This document shows positions 39,957 through 48,151 of a stretch of 49,443 nt of DNA, piece after piece (position 1 is the stretch's first letter; each line of letters opens with the position of its first letter). Where the stretch lies: the NCBI GenBank assembly GCA_902780935.1, contig CACZHP010000034.1, positions 1 to 49,443 on the forward strand, written 5' to 3'. This DNA is from an uncultured Bacteroidia bacterium. GTDB lineage: Bacteria > Bacteroidota > Bacteroidia > Bacteroidales > UBA932. The notes beneath the pieces are model-generated. The model worked only from the letters and a program-made list of their open reading frames with translations, ran no database searches and had not been told where the DNA came from. Both the position numbers and the translations under genes were made by a program.

Positions 39957-40981
39957 TTCAGTTGCTTTAATATTCTTTTCACAGCCGAGGGACCCTCATA
40001 GATGAATCCGGTGCACAGCTCGATAAGCGAGGCGCCGGCGTCGAGCATGAGTTTGGCTTGCTCCGGCCCCATGATGCCTCCTACACCCACGATCGGCAGG
40101 CGGCCGTTGGTGTATTGGTGAATATACTTCACGAGATCGAGGCTTCTCTCGAAAAGAGGTGCGCCGGAGAGACCTCCTTTGCCGATCTTCTCGACACGGG
40201 CCTGGCTGGTCACAAGCCCTTCCCTTGAAGTCGTGGTGTTACCGGCTACAATACCGTCCACACCTGAGAGCATGCAATAATTCAGGATCTCATCCAGTTC
40301 TTCCCTCGGGATGTCAGGGGAGACCTTGACCAGCAATGGTTTATACTTGTCGTAGCATATCCTCAGATCCAAGAGAGGATCGATGATGTCGGAGAGATAG
40401 GAAACGTCCTGCAGGTTCTGGAGTCCCTCCACATTTGGGCACGAGACATTGACCGAGAACATGTCCACGAAGTCGTACATGCGGGAAAACGCCCGTTTGT
40501 AGTCTTCGATTATATCGCCATCCGAGGCGGAGGTGCTGTTCTTCGCGATGCTGGCGCAGAGGATCACCTTCGGCTTGTCCTTCATGATGTGGCCGATGGC
40601 GTAGTTGATTCCTTTGTTGTTGATCCCCATGCGGTTGATGAGAGCCTTGTCCTGGGGCAGCCTGAAGAGACGGGGCTTGGGATTGCCGGGCTGCGGCTCC
40701 GGAGTGAGCGAGCCTACCTCGATGAAGGAGAAGCCGAACCAGGCAAGCTCGTTGTAGGTCTCGGCGTTTTTGTCTATTCCGGCCGCGAGACCTACGGGAT
40801 TGGGAAAGTCAATGCCGAAAACCTCCCGCCGGAGGGACTGCGTCTTGCACCTGTAGAACAGCTTCACGAGGTTGGCGCAAAGAGGGACCTTGCGGACGGC
40901 TCGGAGAAGCTTGAGGGTCATATTGTGCACTCCCTCAGGGGAGAAGCGGAACAATATGGGTCTTATCAGCTGCTTGTACAT
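39953..40981 (-). CDS. pyrD: Dihydroorotate dehydrogenase, quinone-dependent (class 2)
   Basis: FMN enzyme of pyrimidine synthesis that passes electrons to the quinone pool. Class 2 features: an N-terminal amphipathic extension (MYKQLIRPILFRFSPEGVHN) before the barrel, FPNPVGLAAGIDKN, NRMGINNKG, and NVSCPN with the catalytic Ser. 342 residues. It follows the HTH regulator gene by 17 bases, with cinA overlapping downstream. A TATATTCG box at 40986-40993 (minus) lies only 5 bases from the ATG, so its use as a promoter is doubtful. Confidence 0.95.
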   Translation of the reverse strand: MYKQLIRPILFRFSPEGVHNMTLKLLRAVRKVPLCANLVKLFYRCKTQSLRREVFGIDFPNPVGLAAGIDKNAETYNELAWFGFSFIEVGSLTPEPQPGNPKPRLFRLPQDKALINRMGINNKGINYAIGHIMKDKPKVILCASIAKNSTSASDGDIIEDYKRAFSRMYDFVDMFSVNVSCPNVEGLQNLQDVSYLSDIIDPLLDLRICYDKYKPLLVKVSPDIPREELDEILNYCMLSGVDGIVAGNTTTSREGLVTSQARVEKIGKGGLSGAPLFERSLDLVKYIHQYTNGRLPIVGVGGIMGPEQAKLMLDAGASLIELCTGFIYEGPSAVKRILKQLK

Positions 40982-40998
40982 ACCGCGAATATAGTAAA

Positions 40999-41385
40999 TT
41001 ATACTATCTCTTGGAATGTGCCGTTGTCGTAGAAGACGACAACTTTGACGATTTTCGGGGTATCGGTTTGATTTTCAGATGTTTCCTGGGGGATTTCGAA
41101 TATGTCTCCCTCTTGTGGATCCGAAATTACGTCCGTGGGACGGGCAGGAGCTGAATTACCGTCTTCCTGACCGGTTATCTTGTACATCCGGCCTTTCCCG
41201 GCAATAAGCCATTCGAGATTGAGGTTGGGGAACTGGCGGGCGAGATTGACGATGAAATCATAACCCGGCTTGTTGCGTCCGGCGAGAATATGGGAGACGC
41301 TGGCCTTCGCTACACCGAGTCGGTCGGCAAGCTGGGTCTGGGTGAGATTCTCGGCGTTCAGGAATTGTTGGAGGCGCTGGTTCAT
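40999..41385 (-). CDS. XRE-type helix-turn-helix regulator
   Basis: A 128-residue protein with an N-terminal HTH_3 domain (about residues 13-36: LTQTQLADRLGVAKASVSHI) and a C-terminal acidic/Thr/Pro-rich region ending in VVFYDNGTFQEIV. Such short XRE proteins with a LEWLIAGKG block are common in Bacteroidota. The start at 41385 is chosen because the -7 box TAAATTTG lies upstream; an earlier in-frame codon adds residues from within the promoter. Targets unknown; the AT-rich 300 bases upstream are a candidate site. Confidence 0.88.
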   Translation of the reverse strand: MNQRLQQFLNAENLTQTQLADRLGVAKASVSHILAGRNKPGYDFIVNLARQFPNLNLEWLIAGKGRMYKITGQEDGNSAPARPTDVISDPQEGDIFEIPQETSENQTDTPKIVKVVVFYDNGTFQEIV

Positions 41386-41403
41386 GGCGGTTTTCTTTGT
41401 TAA

Positions 41404-41411
41404 CAAATTTA
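41404..41411 (-). promoter_or_regulatory. -7 box of the HTH-pyrD-cinA operon
   Basis: Minus strand TAAATTTG, exact consensus, with TTTG 19 bases upstream on the same strand, the usual distance for the -33 element. It is the most complete promoter in the window. Confidence 0.7.
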
Positions 41412-41782
41412 GTCAAATAATTCAGAAACGCAAAGTCAAAGTTTACCGCAATTAGATGTACAAGCAATGATAAAACCGCAGTAACTAACCTATAAATTAA
41501 TTAAGTTAATTTTATATAAAATACTGATAATCATGCAAATTATCCAATAATTTTCCGAATATAAAGCTTTACTTGAGGTTTGCGCCGCCGGTTTAGTAGA
41601 TAATGTTAATCTTTAAAATAAGTTAAATAATGATAAATATCTGATTTATCGCTAATTACGAGTTAATTATTTATTTATTAAAATAATTTGTTTTTACTTT
41701 TGTTAACGCACCCTTTTTTGACTTAACTTTTTACAATCTTTTAATTGAGATTTACTTTTCCGAACCATCTAGCCGCCATTTC
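41412..41782. other. AT-rich gene-free stretch
   Basis: No gene seen. The sequence up to about 41760 is far more AT-rich than the surrounding genes and repeats GTTAA/TTAAC words (for example near 41500, 41625, 41662, 41700 and 41723). It includes the upstream region of the HTH gene. No DnaA box cluster, tRNA or open frame was found. Confidence 0.6.
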
Positions 41783-41904
41783 GCCACTCGAGACTAGTCT
41801 CCCAAACCGCCGCTTCGCGGCCCCTCCCACGGCTACGCCGCGGGTCCCTCCCTCTTACGTGGCCGAGGGTGGCCACGGGTTTGGGAGGCTAGTCTCGCAG
41901 TGGC
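41783..41904 (+). repeat. Long hairpin element, copy 3
   Basis: Outer arms 41783-41808 and 41878-41904 pair over 26 bases with one G-U-type change and one bulge. Interior in the same order as copy 1: CGCTTCGCGG, CCCTCCCA (41822-41829), small hairpin CGGC-TAC-GCCG (41830-41840), GGGTCCC (41842-41848), and terminal hairpin GTGGCC-GAGGGT-GGCCAC (41859-41876), which differs from copy 1 by one loop base. The arms are unrelated to those of copies 1 and 2. It is 122 bases, about 50 shorter. Confidence 0.85.
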
Positions 41905-41936
41905 CGGAACATTTATAGAGAATCTGCGGAAATGAT

Positions 41937-41944
41937 TAAATTCG
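41937..41944 (+). promoter_or_regulatory. -7 box of queA
   Basis: TAAATTCG ends 41 bases before the ATG at 41986. It lies within a longer reading from an ATG at 41932, which argues for the downstream start. Confidence 0.5.
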
Positions 41945-41985
41945 CGGAGCGATTGATTATTTGTTATGATTTTTGCATTCTCACG

Positions 41986-43224
41986 ATGATACCGACAATT
42001 AAGATAGAAGATTATCACTACGATCTGCCTGAGGAGCGGATCGCCAAATATCCCCTTCCAGAGCGCGACTCATCCAAGTTGTTGCGCTACATTGACGGGA
42101 AAGTGGATCATTTCGTCTTCAGGGATCTTCCGGGTCTTCTCCCGGAAGGAGCGCTGATGGTTTTCAACGACACAAAAGTGGTTCCCGCCCGACTTCATTT
42201 CCAGCGCGAATCTGGTGCCCATATCGAGATTTTTTGCCTGGAACCGGTTGATCCTGTTGAATATAACACCGCCTTCGCTTCTACCGCCCGATGTGTATGG
42301 AAATGCGTGATCGGCAATGCCAAGAGGTGGAAGGGGGATATTCTCACATTGTATAATCCCGAGGATTCCAGGGTCGTCACCGAGCTCAACCTGCGGGCAA
42401 GGCTGGTTGGCCGCGACGACCGTGTGGGACAGGTCGAATTCACGTGGGATGGAGGGCATCCTTTCTCGAACGTCCTGGACATCTGCGGCTCGGTGCCTAT
42501 TCCTCCGTATCTCAACAGGGAGACGGAAGCGATTGATTCAGAACGTTATCAGACACTTTACGCCCGTGTGAGGGGCTCTGTTGCCGCCCCCACTGCCGGC
42601 CTTCATTTCACGGATCGGGTGCTGGATGAGATCAGGAACAAGGGCATAGACATACAGGATGTGTGCCTTCATGTGGGTGCGGGCACCTTCCTTCCCGTCA
42701 AAAGCGCTGAGATCTCAGGGCACCCCATGCACAGGGAACCGTTCAGCGTCAGCCTTGATTTGCTCAGGCGGCTGAGGGACAACTCCGGAAAACTTATCGC
42801 TGTCGGCACAACCTCAGTCCGCACCCTTGAGTCTTTGTACTATGTCGGGGTCAGCTGCATTGAGAAAGGCGCTCCTGAGGACGTGGGGCAGTGGGTGCCT
42901 TACGAGCGGGATTACCCTTATTCCGTCAGTGAGTCTATCGATGCGATTATCAAATATTTGGAGAAGGAGAACCTGAAAGAGGTCAAGGTCGGGACTAGGA
43001 TAATCATCGTGCCGGGATTCAAGTTCAGGCTGGTAGATGTGCTGGTTACGAATTTCCACCAGCCGGAGAGCACGCTGATCCTGCTTATATCCGCTTTCGT
43101 GGGCGGAGACTGGCGCCGGATATATAACTACGCTCTTGCCAACGGATTCCGGTTCCTGAGTTATGGCGACAGCTCGGTTCTTTTCCGCCGCGACTCTATT
43201 GCGAATGGTCATTTATTTGCTTAA
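41986..43224 (+). CDS. queA: S-adenosylmethionine:tRNA ribosyltransferase-isomerase, long form
   Basis: Transfers the ribosyl group of SAM to make epoxyqueuosine in tRNA. Typical blocks: YHYDLPEERIAKYPLPERD, MVFNDTKVVPARL, SVAAPTAGLHFTD, LHVGAGTFLPV, AVGTTSVRTLES, LVTNFHQPESTLILLISAF and YGDSSVLF. 412 residues compared with about 350 in E. coli; roughly 35 extra residues follow the RTLES block. A longer QueA type is known in Bacteroidota, so this may be the paralogue rather than the only QueA. The start at 41986 fits the promoter position. Confidence 0.92.
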   Translation: MIPTIKIEDYHYDLPEERIAKYPLPERDSSKLLRYIDGKVDHFVFRDLPGLLPEGALMVFNDTKVVPARLHFQRESGAHIEIFCLEPVDPVEYNTAFASTARCVWKCVIGNAKRWKGDILTLYNPEDSRVVTELNLRARLVGRDDRVGQVEFTWDGGHPFSNVLDICGSVPIPPYLNRETEAIDSERYQTLYARVRGSVAAPTAGLHFTDRVLDEIRNKGIDIQDVCLHVGAGTFLPVKSAEISGHPMHREPFSVSLDLLRRLRDNSGKLIAVGTTSVRTLESLYYVGVSCIEKGAPEDVGQWVPYERDYPYSVSESIDAIIKYLEKENLKEVKVGTRIIIVPGFKFRLVDVLVTNFHQPESTLILLISAFVGGDWRRIYNYALANGFRFLSYGDSSVLFRRDSIANGHLFA

Positions 43225-43233
43225 TTTTGTGTC

Positions 43234-44397
43234 ATGAGCGAATTTGACAATATATGTCCATACAATGACGAGGAAGCCGTAAAGGCTTTGGGCAAGGTGG
43301 CCAACCATCCGGCCGTCTTCGCGATCTCGGAGTATTTGTTCCCCGACAGGCCCGTCACCTACCTGCGTGACGCGCTCAAGTCCGTGAGGAGCATCGACGA
43401 ATTCCAGGAGAAGGTCATGAATGACGCCGTCTTGTGGTGTATCGAGCACACCATGGACAATTTCACCTACGACGGGATCAGCTATATCAAAGGCATCAAA
43501 GGGAAATTCCTCGCGATGTCCAATCACAGGGACATTATCCTCGACCCTGCCATCACCCAGATGGTTTTCTTCCGCAACGGAATCCCGATGACCGAGATCT
43601 GCGTCGGAGACAATCTCATAAAAGAAAGCAGGACAGTTGAATACCTTCTGCGATCTAATCGAATGATTAAGGTCATCAGGGGCATTTCCGCCCGCGATCT
43701 TTACCTCTCTTCACAGATGTTGTCCAAATACATCAGGCAGACCATCACCTCCGGCAAGGCCTCGATATGGCTTGCCCAGAGGCAGGGGAGGACCAAGGAC
43801 GGGATTGACACGACCGAGCAGGGACTGCTGAAGATGCTCGACATGAGCGGTGAGAAATCCTTCCAGGAGAACTTCATGGAGCTGAATATCGTCCCGCTTA
43901 GCATTTCCTATGAATATGAGCCCTGCGACGTAAGGAAAGCCAGGGAGATCCTGATTTCCCGTACGAAGAAATACGTCAAGAGCCGCCACGAGGACATGCA
44001 CAGCATCGTGATGGGCATCAGGCAGCAGAAGGGCAATGTCCACCTCAACTTCGGCCTTCCGCTCACCTTCGCCGAGATCGAGGTCGCGAGCCAGTGCGAC
44101 AAGAACGACCGCTACCAGGCGATTCGCCATGCCGTGGACAAAAGGGTCATAGCCGGCTACCATCTCTGGAAGACCAATTACATTGCTTACGACAAGGTCT
44201 GGCAGACGACAAAGTATTCGGATCTTTACACCAAGGCTGATGTGGAGAGCTTCGAGGCTTACACCGAACACCGTCTGGACAAGGTCGAGAAAAGGCTCAG
44301 CCGCGATGATTTGAGGGACATATTCCTCCGCATTTACGCCAATCCGGTTTTGTCCAAGGAGAAACTGGCGTCCGGTGAACCTTTAAGAACCGAGTAG
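43234..44397 (+). CDS. PlsC-like glycerol-3-phosphate/lysophosphatidate acyltransferase
   Basis: A 387-residue acyltransferase of the phospholipid-synthesis superfamily. The active-site region is SNHRDIILDPA (His98, Asp104), a His-x5-Asp variant of the classical His-x4-Asp, known to me from this Bacteroidota clade. SIWLAQRQGRTKDG resembles the second substrate-binding block. No membrane helix stands out. It starts 9 bases after queA and ends 3 bases before the antiporter gene. Acyl donor and acceptor cannot be read. Confidence 0.85.
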   Translation: MSEFDNICPYNDEEAVKALGKVANHPAVFAISEYLFPDRPVTYLRDALKSVRSIDEFQEKVMNDAVLWCIEHTMDNFTYDGISYIKGIKGKFLAMSNHRDIILDPAITQMVFFRNGIPMTEICVGDNLIKESRTVEYLLRSNRMIKVIRGISARDLYLSSQMLSKYIRQTITSGKASIWLAQRQGRTKDGIDTTEQGLLKMLDMSGEKSFQENFMELNIVPLSISYEYEPCDVRKAREILISRTKKYVKSRHEDMHSIVMGIRQQKGNVHLNFGLPLTFAEIEVASQCDKNDRYQAIRHAVDKRVIAGYHLWKTNYIAYDKVWQTTKYSDLYTKADVESFEAYTEHRLDKVEKRLSRDDLRDIFLRIYANPVLSKEKLASGEPLRTE

Positions 44398-44400
44398 ACG

Positions 44401-45372
44401 ATGGTCCTCGACACGCTTATTCTCCTTGGCGGACTCGCGCTCGTTGTTTTCGGAGCGGATTGGTTGGTAGAAGGAGCGTCTTCCATCGCCAGAAAAGCGG
44501 GATTGAGTGAGTTCCTCATCGGCATGACCATTGTCGGGATAGGAACTTCGATGCCCGAACTGGTTGTGAGCCTTACCGGCGCCCTCAAAGGCAACGCTGA
44601 CATCGCCATCGGCAATGTGGTGGGTTCCAACATTTTCAATGTCTTTCTGATACTCGGCGTCACGGCGCTGATCAGTCCCATAGCCATTACGGCGAGCAAC
44701 AAGCGGCGCGATATCCCCCTCAACATCCTCGCGACGGTGCTGCTCATCAGCTTCGGAATGCAGCACACTCTCTTCGGCTTAGGCTCGAGCGACACGATAA
44801 ACGCCATGGAAGGGGGAATATTCCTCCTCCTTTTCGCCGCTTACATGTTCTATTCTTTCAAAACCGGGAAGAGGGAGGCTGAGGATGATAGTTCTGAAGC
44901 CTCACCGAAGGCCTCTGACAGGCTTCTGGTGGCCATATTGATGGTGATAGCCGGACTTGCTGGACTGATCTTCGGAGGCGATTTTTTCGTGGACGCGGCC
45001 TGCCGTATCGCCCGCGCAGCGGGGCTCTCGGACAAATTCGTGGCTATAACGATCCTTGCGGGAGGCACATCGATGCCCGAACTGGTCACCTGCGTCGTAG
45101 CCGCCGCGAAAAAGAAAGGCGCCCTTGCCTTGGGGAATATTCTCGGGTCCAATATCTCAAATATCCTTCTGATCCTCGGGGCCTCGGCTCTGGCATGTCC
45201 GTTGTCTTTCGCCAACATGAAGACCGCGGACCTGGGTGTTATCACATTGAGCTCGGTCATGCTCCTTGTGAGTGCCTGGACTGGCAGGAATAACCGCATA
45301 GGCCGGATGGACGCGACATCATACCTGCTGATCTTCGCCGCGTACATGGCATACCTTATCATGACAATCTAA
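44401..45372 (+). CDS. Calcium/sodium antiporter (CaCA family, YrbG-like)
   Basis: A 323-residue membrane antiporter with ten predicted helices in two inverted halves. Each half has the ion-binding alpha repeat: GIGTSMPELVVS near 46-57 and GGTSMPELVTC near 221-231, each followed by NVVGSNIFN or NILGSNISN. Probably exchanges calcium for sodium across the inner membrane. It lies between the acyltransferase (3 bases) and cysteate synthase (11 bases). Confidence 0.94.
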   Translation: MVLDTLILLGGLALVVFGADWLVEGASSIARKAGLSEFLIGMTIVGIGTSMPELVVSLTGALKGNADIAIGNVVGSNIFNVFLILGVTALISPIAITASNKRRDIPLNILATVLLISFGMQHTLFGLGSSDTINAMEGGIFLLLFAAYMFYSFKTGKREAEDDSSEASPKASDRLLVAILMVIAGLAGLIFGGDFFVDAACRIARAAGLSDKFVAITILAGGTSMPELVTCVVAAAKKKGALALGNILGSNISNILLILGASALACPLSFANMKTADLGVITLSSVMLLVSAWTGRNNRIGRMDATSYLLIFAAYMAYLIMTI

Positions 45373-45383
45373 AATATCGCGAT

Positions 45384-46667
45384 ATGAAATTCCAAGCCAC
45401 TGATTACAAACTCATGAATGTCGGAACCGGCAGGATATTCGAAGATGCCGGTTGGACTTTGGCTGATCCCCAAGCTCCATCACCCTCACTGGTCAGGGCT
45501 GTCTATGCCAACGGGAAATTCACTCCGAGGGATGACCTGAAGGGGCTTTACAGGTACGCCGAATGGCTTCCTATCAGGAGGACACTGAGAAAGTCCCATG
45601 CGCCTGTGACTTACAAGAGCAAAGGACTGGGAGACCTTCTGGGAATGGAGAACCTCTACATCACCCTGTCGGGATATGTCCCGAAGAGGGGAGCCAAGAT
45701 GGAGACCTGCTCTTTCAAGGAGACCGAGGCCTTCTCCGTGTGCGCCAGGTTGCCCAAGAACGACAAGCACATCCTCGTCGTCCAGTCGGCCGGCAATACG
45801 GCCAGAGCCTTTGCGAGGGTCTGCTCGGACAATGTCATTCCGATCGTGATCTGCATCCCGAACGACAATGTCTCTGACCTTTGGTTCACCCGCAAACTCA
45901 AGCCATGTGTCAAGGTGATCGCTACCCCTCACGGGACAGATTATTACGACGCTATCGCACTGGGGGAGAAGCTCTGCAAGGATCCGAGATATCTTGCCGA
46001 GGGCGGGGCGAAGAATGTCGCCCGCAGGGACGGGATGGGAACCACCATCTTGAGCGCTGTCGAGGCCATCGGGCGTATTCCTGACGCGTATTTCCAGGCT
46101 GTCGGAAGCGGTACTGGTGCGATCGCCGCGTGGGAGAACGCCTGCAGGCTCGAGAAGGACGGTCGTTTCGGGGAGAACAAGATGAGGGTCTATTGCGTCC
46201 AGAACGCACCTTATACCCTTATGTACGATTCATGGAAGGCCGGCTCACGGGAGCTCGTTCCGATCACTCCGGAGGATTCCCGTAAGAATGCCGAGATCAT
46301 TCTCGCGAAGGTGCTTTCGAACAGGAAGCCGCCTTACGGCCTCGCCGGTGGCGTGTTCGATGTGCTGAAGGCTTCCGGCGGAGACTTCTTCAAGGTCACG
46401 AATGACGACATCGTCTATTGGATCCTTCAGGTCTATAACAAGGAGGGATATGACATTCTTCCGGCTTCAGCGTCGGCTGTCGCTGCGCTTAAGAAGGCTC
46501 TCGACGAGGGAGCGGTTAAGAAGGAAGAGACTGTCATGCTGAACATTACGGGTGCGGGTATGCTGAACGCCACGAGCCTTGGCTTCGAGCTTAAGAAGCC
46601 GGATCTCATCCTCAGCACCGACCTTTCCGCCGAGGAAGTCATCGCCTCCGTCGATCGCCTGTTCTAG
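45384..46667 (+). CDS. Cysteate synthase
   Basis: PLP enzyme related to threonine synthase that replaces the phosphate of phosphoserine with sulfite to give L-cysteate. The PLP lysine is probably Lys112 (CSFKETEAF); the phosphate-binding GSGTGAIAAW loop lies near 238-247. The N-terminus (MKFQATDYKLMNVGTGRIFEDAGWTL, given only in part) is the cysteate-synthase type, not the threonine-synthase type. Cysteate feeds sulfonolipid (capnine) synthesis in Bacteroidota and coenzyme M in archaea; here lipids are more likely. 427 residues. It meets rarA tail to tail with 2 bases between. Confidence 0.9.
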   Translation: MKFQATDYKLMNVGTGRIFEDAGWTLADPQAPSPSLVRAVYANGKFTPRDDLKGLYRYAEWLPIRRTLRKSHAPVTYKSKGLGDLLGMENLYITLSGYVPKRGAKMETCSFKETEAFSVCARLPKNDKHILVVQSAGNTARAFARVCSDNVIPIVICIPNDNVSDLWFTRKLKPCVKVIATPHGTDYYDAIALGEKLCKDPRYLAEGGAKNVARRDGMGTTILSAVEAIGRIPDAYFQAVGSGTGAIAAWENACRLEKDGRFGENKMRVYCVQNAPYTLMYDSWKAGSRELVPITPEDSRKNAEIILAKVLSNRKPPYGLAGGVFDVLKASGGDFFKVTNDDIVYWILQVYNKEGYDILPASASAVAALKKALDEGAVKKEETVMLNITGAGMLNATSLGFELKKPDLILSTDLSAEEVIASVDRLF

Positions 46668-46669
46668 CT

Positions 46670-47983
46670 CTAAGCGTAATACTTTGGCCAGCAGGCTTTC
46701 AGATAGGCTTTGAGACGGTCCTCGTGGGGATTGGGGGCAGGTTCGTAGAAGACGGTGCCTTCCAGGCCTTTGGGCATGAACTCGAGGTCCACGAAATGGC
46801 CCGGATAGTCGTGGGCGTACTTGTAGCCGTCGGCGTATCCAAGTTCTTCCATCAATTTAGTAGGCGCGTTCCTCAAGTACAGGGGAACCGCCTTCGTCCT
46901 GTCTTCCTTGACTGCCGCAAGTGCCTTTTCCACAGCCATGTAGGAGGCGTTGCTCTTCGGTGAGCTCGCAAGATAGACTGTCACTTCAGCCAGGGGAATC
47001 CTGGCCTCCGGCATGCCTATCTGGTGGACGACCTGGAAACACGCATTGGCGAGGAGCAGGGCGTTGGGATTGGCCAGACCGACATCCTCGGACGCTGAAA
47101 GGCAGAGCCTTCTGGCTATAAACAGTGGATCCTCGCCGCCGTCGAGCATGCGGGCAAGATAATAGACCGCCGCGTTTGGGTCTGATCCGCGGATGGATTT
47201 TATGAAAGCTGATATGATGTCGTAATGCATCTCGCCGTCCTTGTCGTAGATGGCGATATTCTCCTGCACGCAGTCAGTCACAGTCTTGTTGTCGATAACG
47301 ATCTTGCCAGGTTTACCAGCGAAAGAATCGACAACTATCTCCAAGATATTCAACAGTTTCCGGGCATCGCCACCGCTGTAGCGGAAGATTGCCTCCGTCT
47401 CTTTCAGCTCGATATCCTTTTCTTTAAGAAGGACATCTTTTTGCAAAGCCCGATCCAGAAGGGTCTTCAGGTCATCCACTTCCAGCGACTTGAGCACAAA
47501 TACCTGGCAACGGGACAAAAGGGGAGTGATCACCTCAAAGGAGGGATTCTCTGTCGTCGCTCCAATCAGGACAATCGTGCCATTCTCCACGGCTCCAAGC
47601 AGGGCGTCCTGCTGCGACTTGCTGAATCTGTGGATCTCGTCTATGAACAGGATGGGGGCGGCGCCTTGGGAGAACACCGAGCGGCCTTTAGCGCGTTCAA
47701 TAACATCCCGCACATCCTTCACACCGGCGCTGACGGCAGACAAGGTGTAGAAGTCCCTCTTGAGGGATGACGCGATTATCCCTGCGAGGGTGGTCTTGCC
47801 AACACCTGGAGGCCCCCATAGGATGAACGAGCTCAGGTTGCCGCTCGTAATCATATTCCGGAGGATGCATCCCTCACCCACAAGATGCCTCTGACCGACA
47901 TAACCATCGAGGTCATGGGGCCTCATTCGCTCCGGAAGGGGAGGGAGCATCGTGCTTTGGGCTATATTATAATTATCGTTCAT
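46670..47983 (-). CDS. rarA: Replication-associated recombination protein RarA
   Basis: AAA+ ATPase of the MgsA/RarA/WRNIP1 family that acts at stalled replication forks. Walker A is GPPGVGKTT (57-65), Walker B ILFIDEIHRF; the sensor GATTENPSFEV and the RMRPHDLDGYVGQ N-terminus are family marks. 437 residues, normal length. A -7 box lies 107 bases upstream, so the leader is long for this genome and contains an inverted repeat (48019-48051). Confidence 0.95.
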   Translation of the reverse strand: MNDNYNIAQSTMLPPLPERMRPHDLDGYVGQRHLVGEGCILRNMITSGNLSSFILWGPPGVGKTTLAGIIASSLKRDFYTLSAVSAGVKDVRDVIERAKGRSVFSQGAAPILFIDEIHRFSKSQQDALLGAVENGTIVLIGATTENPSFEVITPLLSRCQVFVLKSLEVDDLKTLLDRALQKDVLLKEKDIELKETEAIFRYSGGDARKLLNILEIVVDSFAGKPGKIVIDNKTVTDCVQENIAIYDKDGEMHYDIISAFIKSIRGSDPNAAVYYLARMLDGGEDPLFIARRLCLSASEDVGLANPNALLLANACFQVVHQIGMPEARIPLAEVTVYLASSPKSNASYMAVEKALAAVKEDRTKAVPLYLRNAPTKLMEELGYADGYKYAHDYPGHFVDLEFMPKGLEGTVFYEPAPNPHEDRLKAYLKACWPKYYA

Positions 47984-48018
47984 AGTCTATATGTAAATTA
48001 TTGTATATTAATGGATAA

Positions 48019-48051
48019 AACAAAATAATTAATATTGGTAACTATTTTGTT
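48019..48051 (-). repeat. Inverted repeat in the rarA leader
   Basis: AACAAAATA (48019-48027) and TATTTTGTT (48043-48051) form a perfect 9-base inverted repeat with a 15-base loop, between the rarA promoter box and its ATG. It may be an operator or leader hairpin. Confidence 0.4.
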
Positions 48052-48089
48052 AACCTCTCTTTTTGCCCTTTTGCGGGCATCGTCGAAGA

Positions 48090-48097
48090 CAAATTTA
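48090..48097 (-). promoter_or_regulatory. -7 box of rarA
   Basis: Minus strand TAAATTTG, exact consensus. It is divergent from the fprA box 22 bases away. Confidence 0.5.
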
Positions 48098-48119
48098 GCA
48101 AAAAGAGGAATAAGTTTGC

Positions 48120-48127
48120 TAAATTCG
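48120..48127 (+). promoter_or_regulatory. -7 box of the flavodiiron gene
   Basis: TAAATTCG ends 24 bases before the ATG at 48152, the same sequence and spacing as at yajC. Confidence 0.55.
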
Positions 48128-48151
48128 CGATACCATAAATATCAGTGTTGA

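Noticed and set aside
40986-40993. TATATTCG as a promoter for leaderless pyrD mRNA
   Set aside because: The box is only 5 bases from the ATG; the HTH gene 17 bases upstream offers simple co-transcription. Could be real but not supported.
41412-41782. Chromosomal replication origin
   Set aside because: AT-rich, but only single imperfect DnaA-like words (TTATCCAAT) and no dnaA, dnaN or gidA nearby. A GC-skew plot would be needed.
41932-41985. Upstream ATG start for queA
   Set aside because: The added residues include the TAAATTCG promoter box and have no QueA similarity; the family N-terminus begins at 41986.
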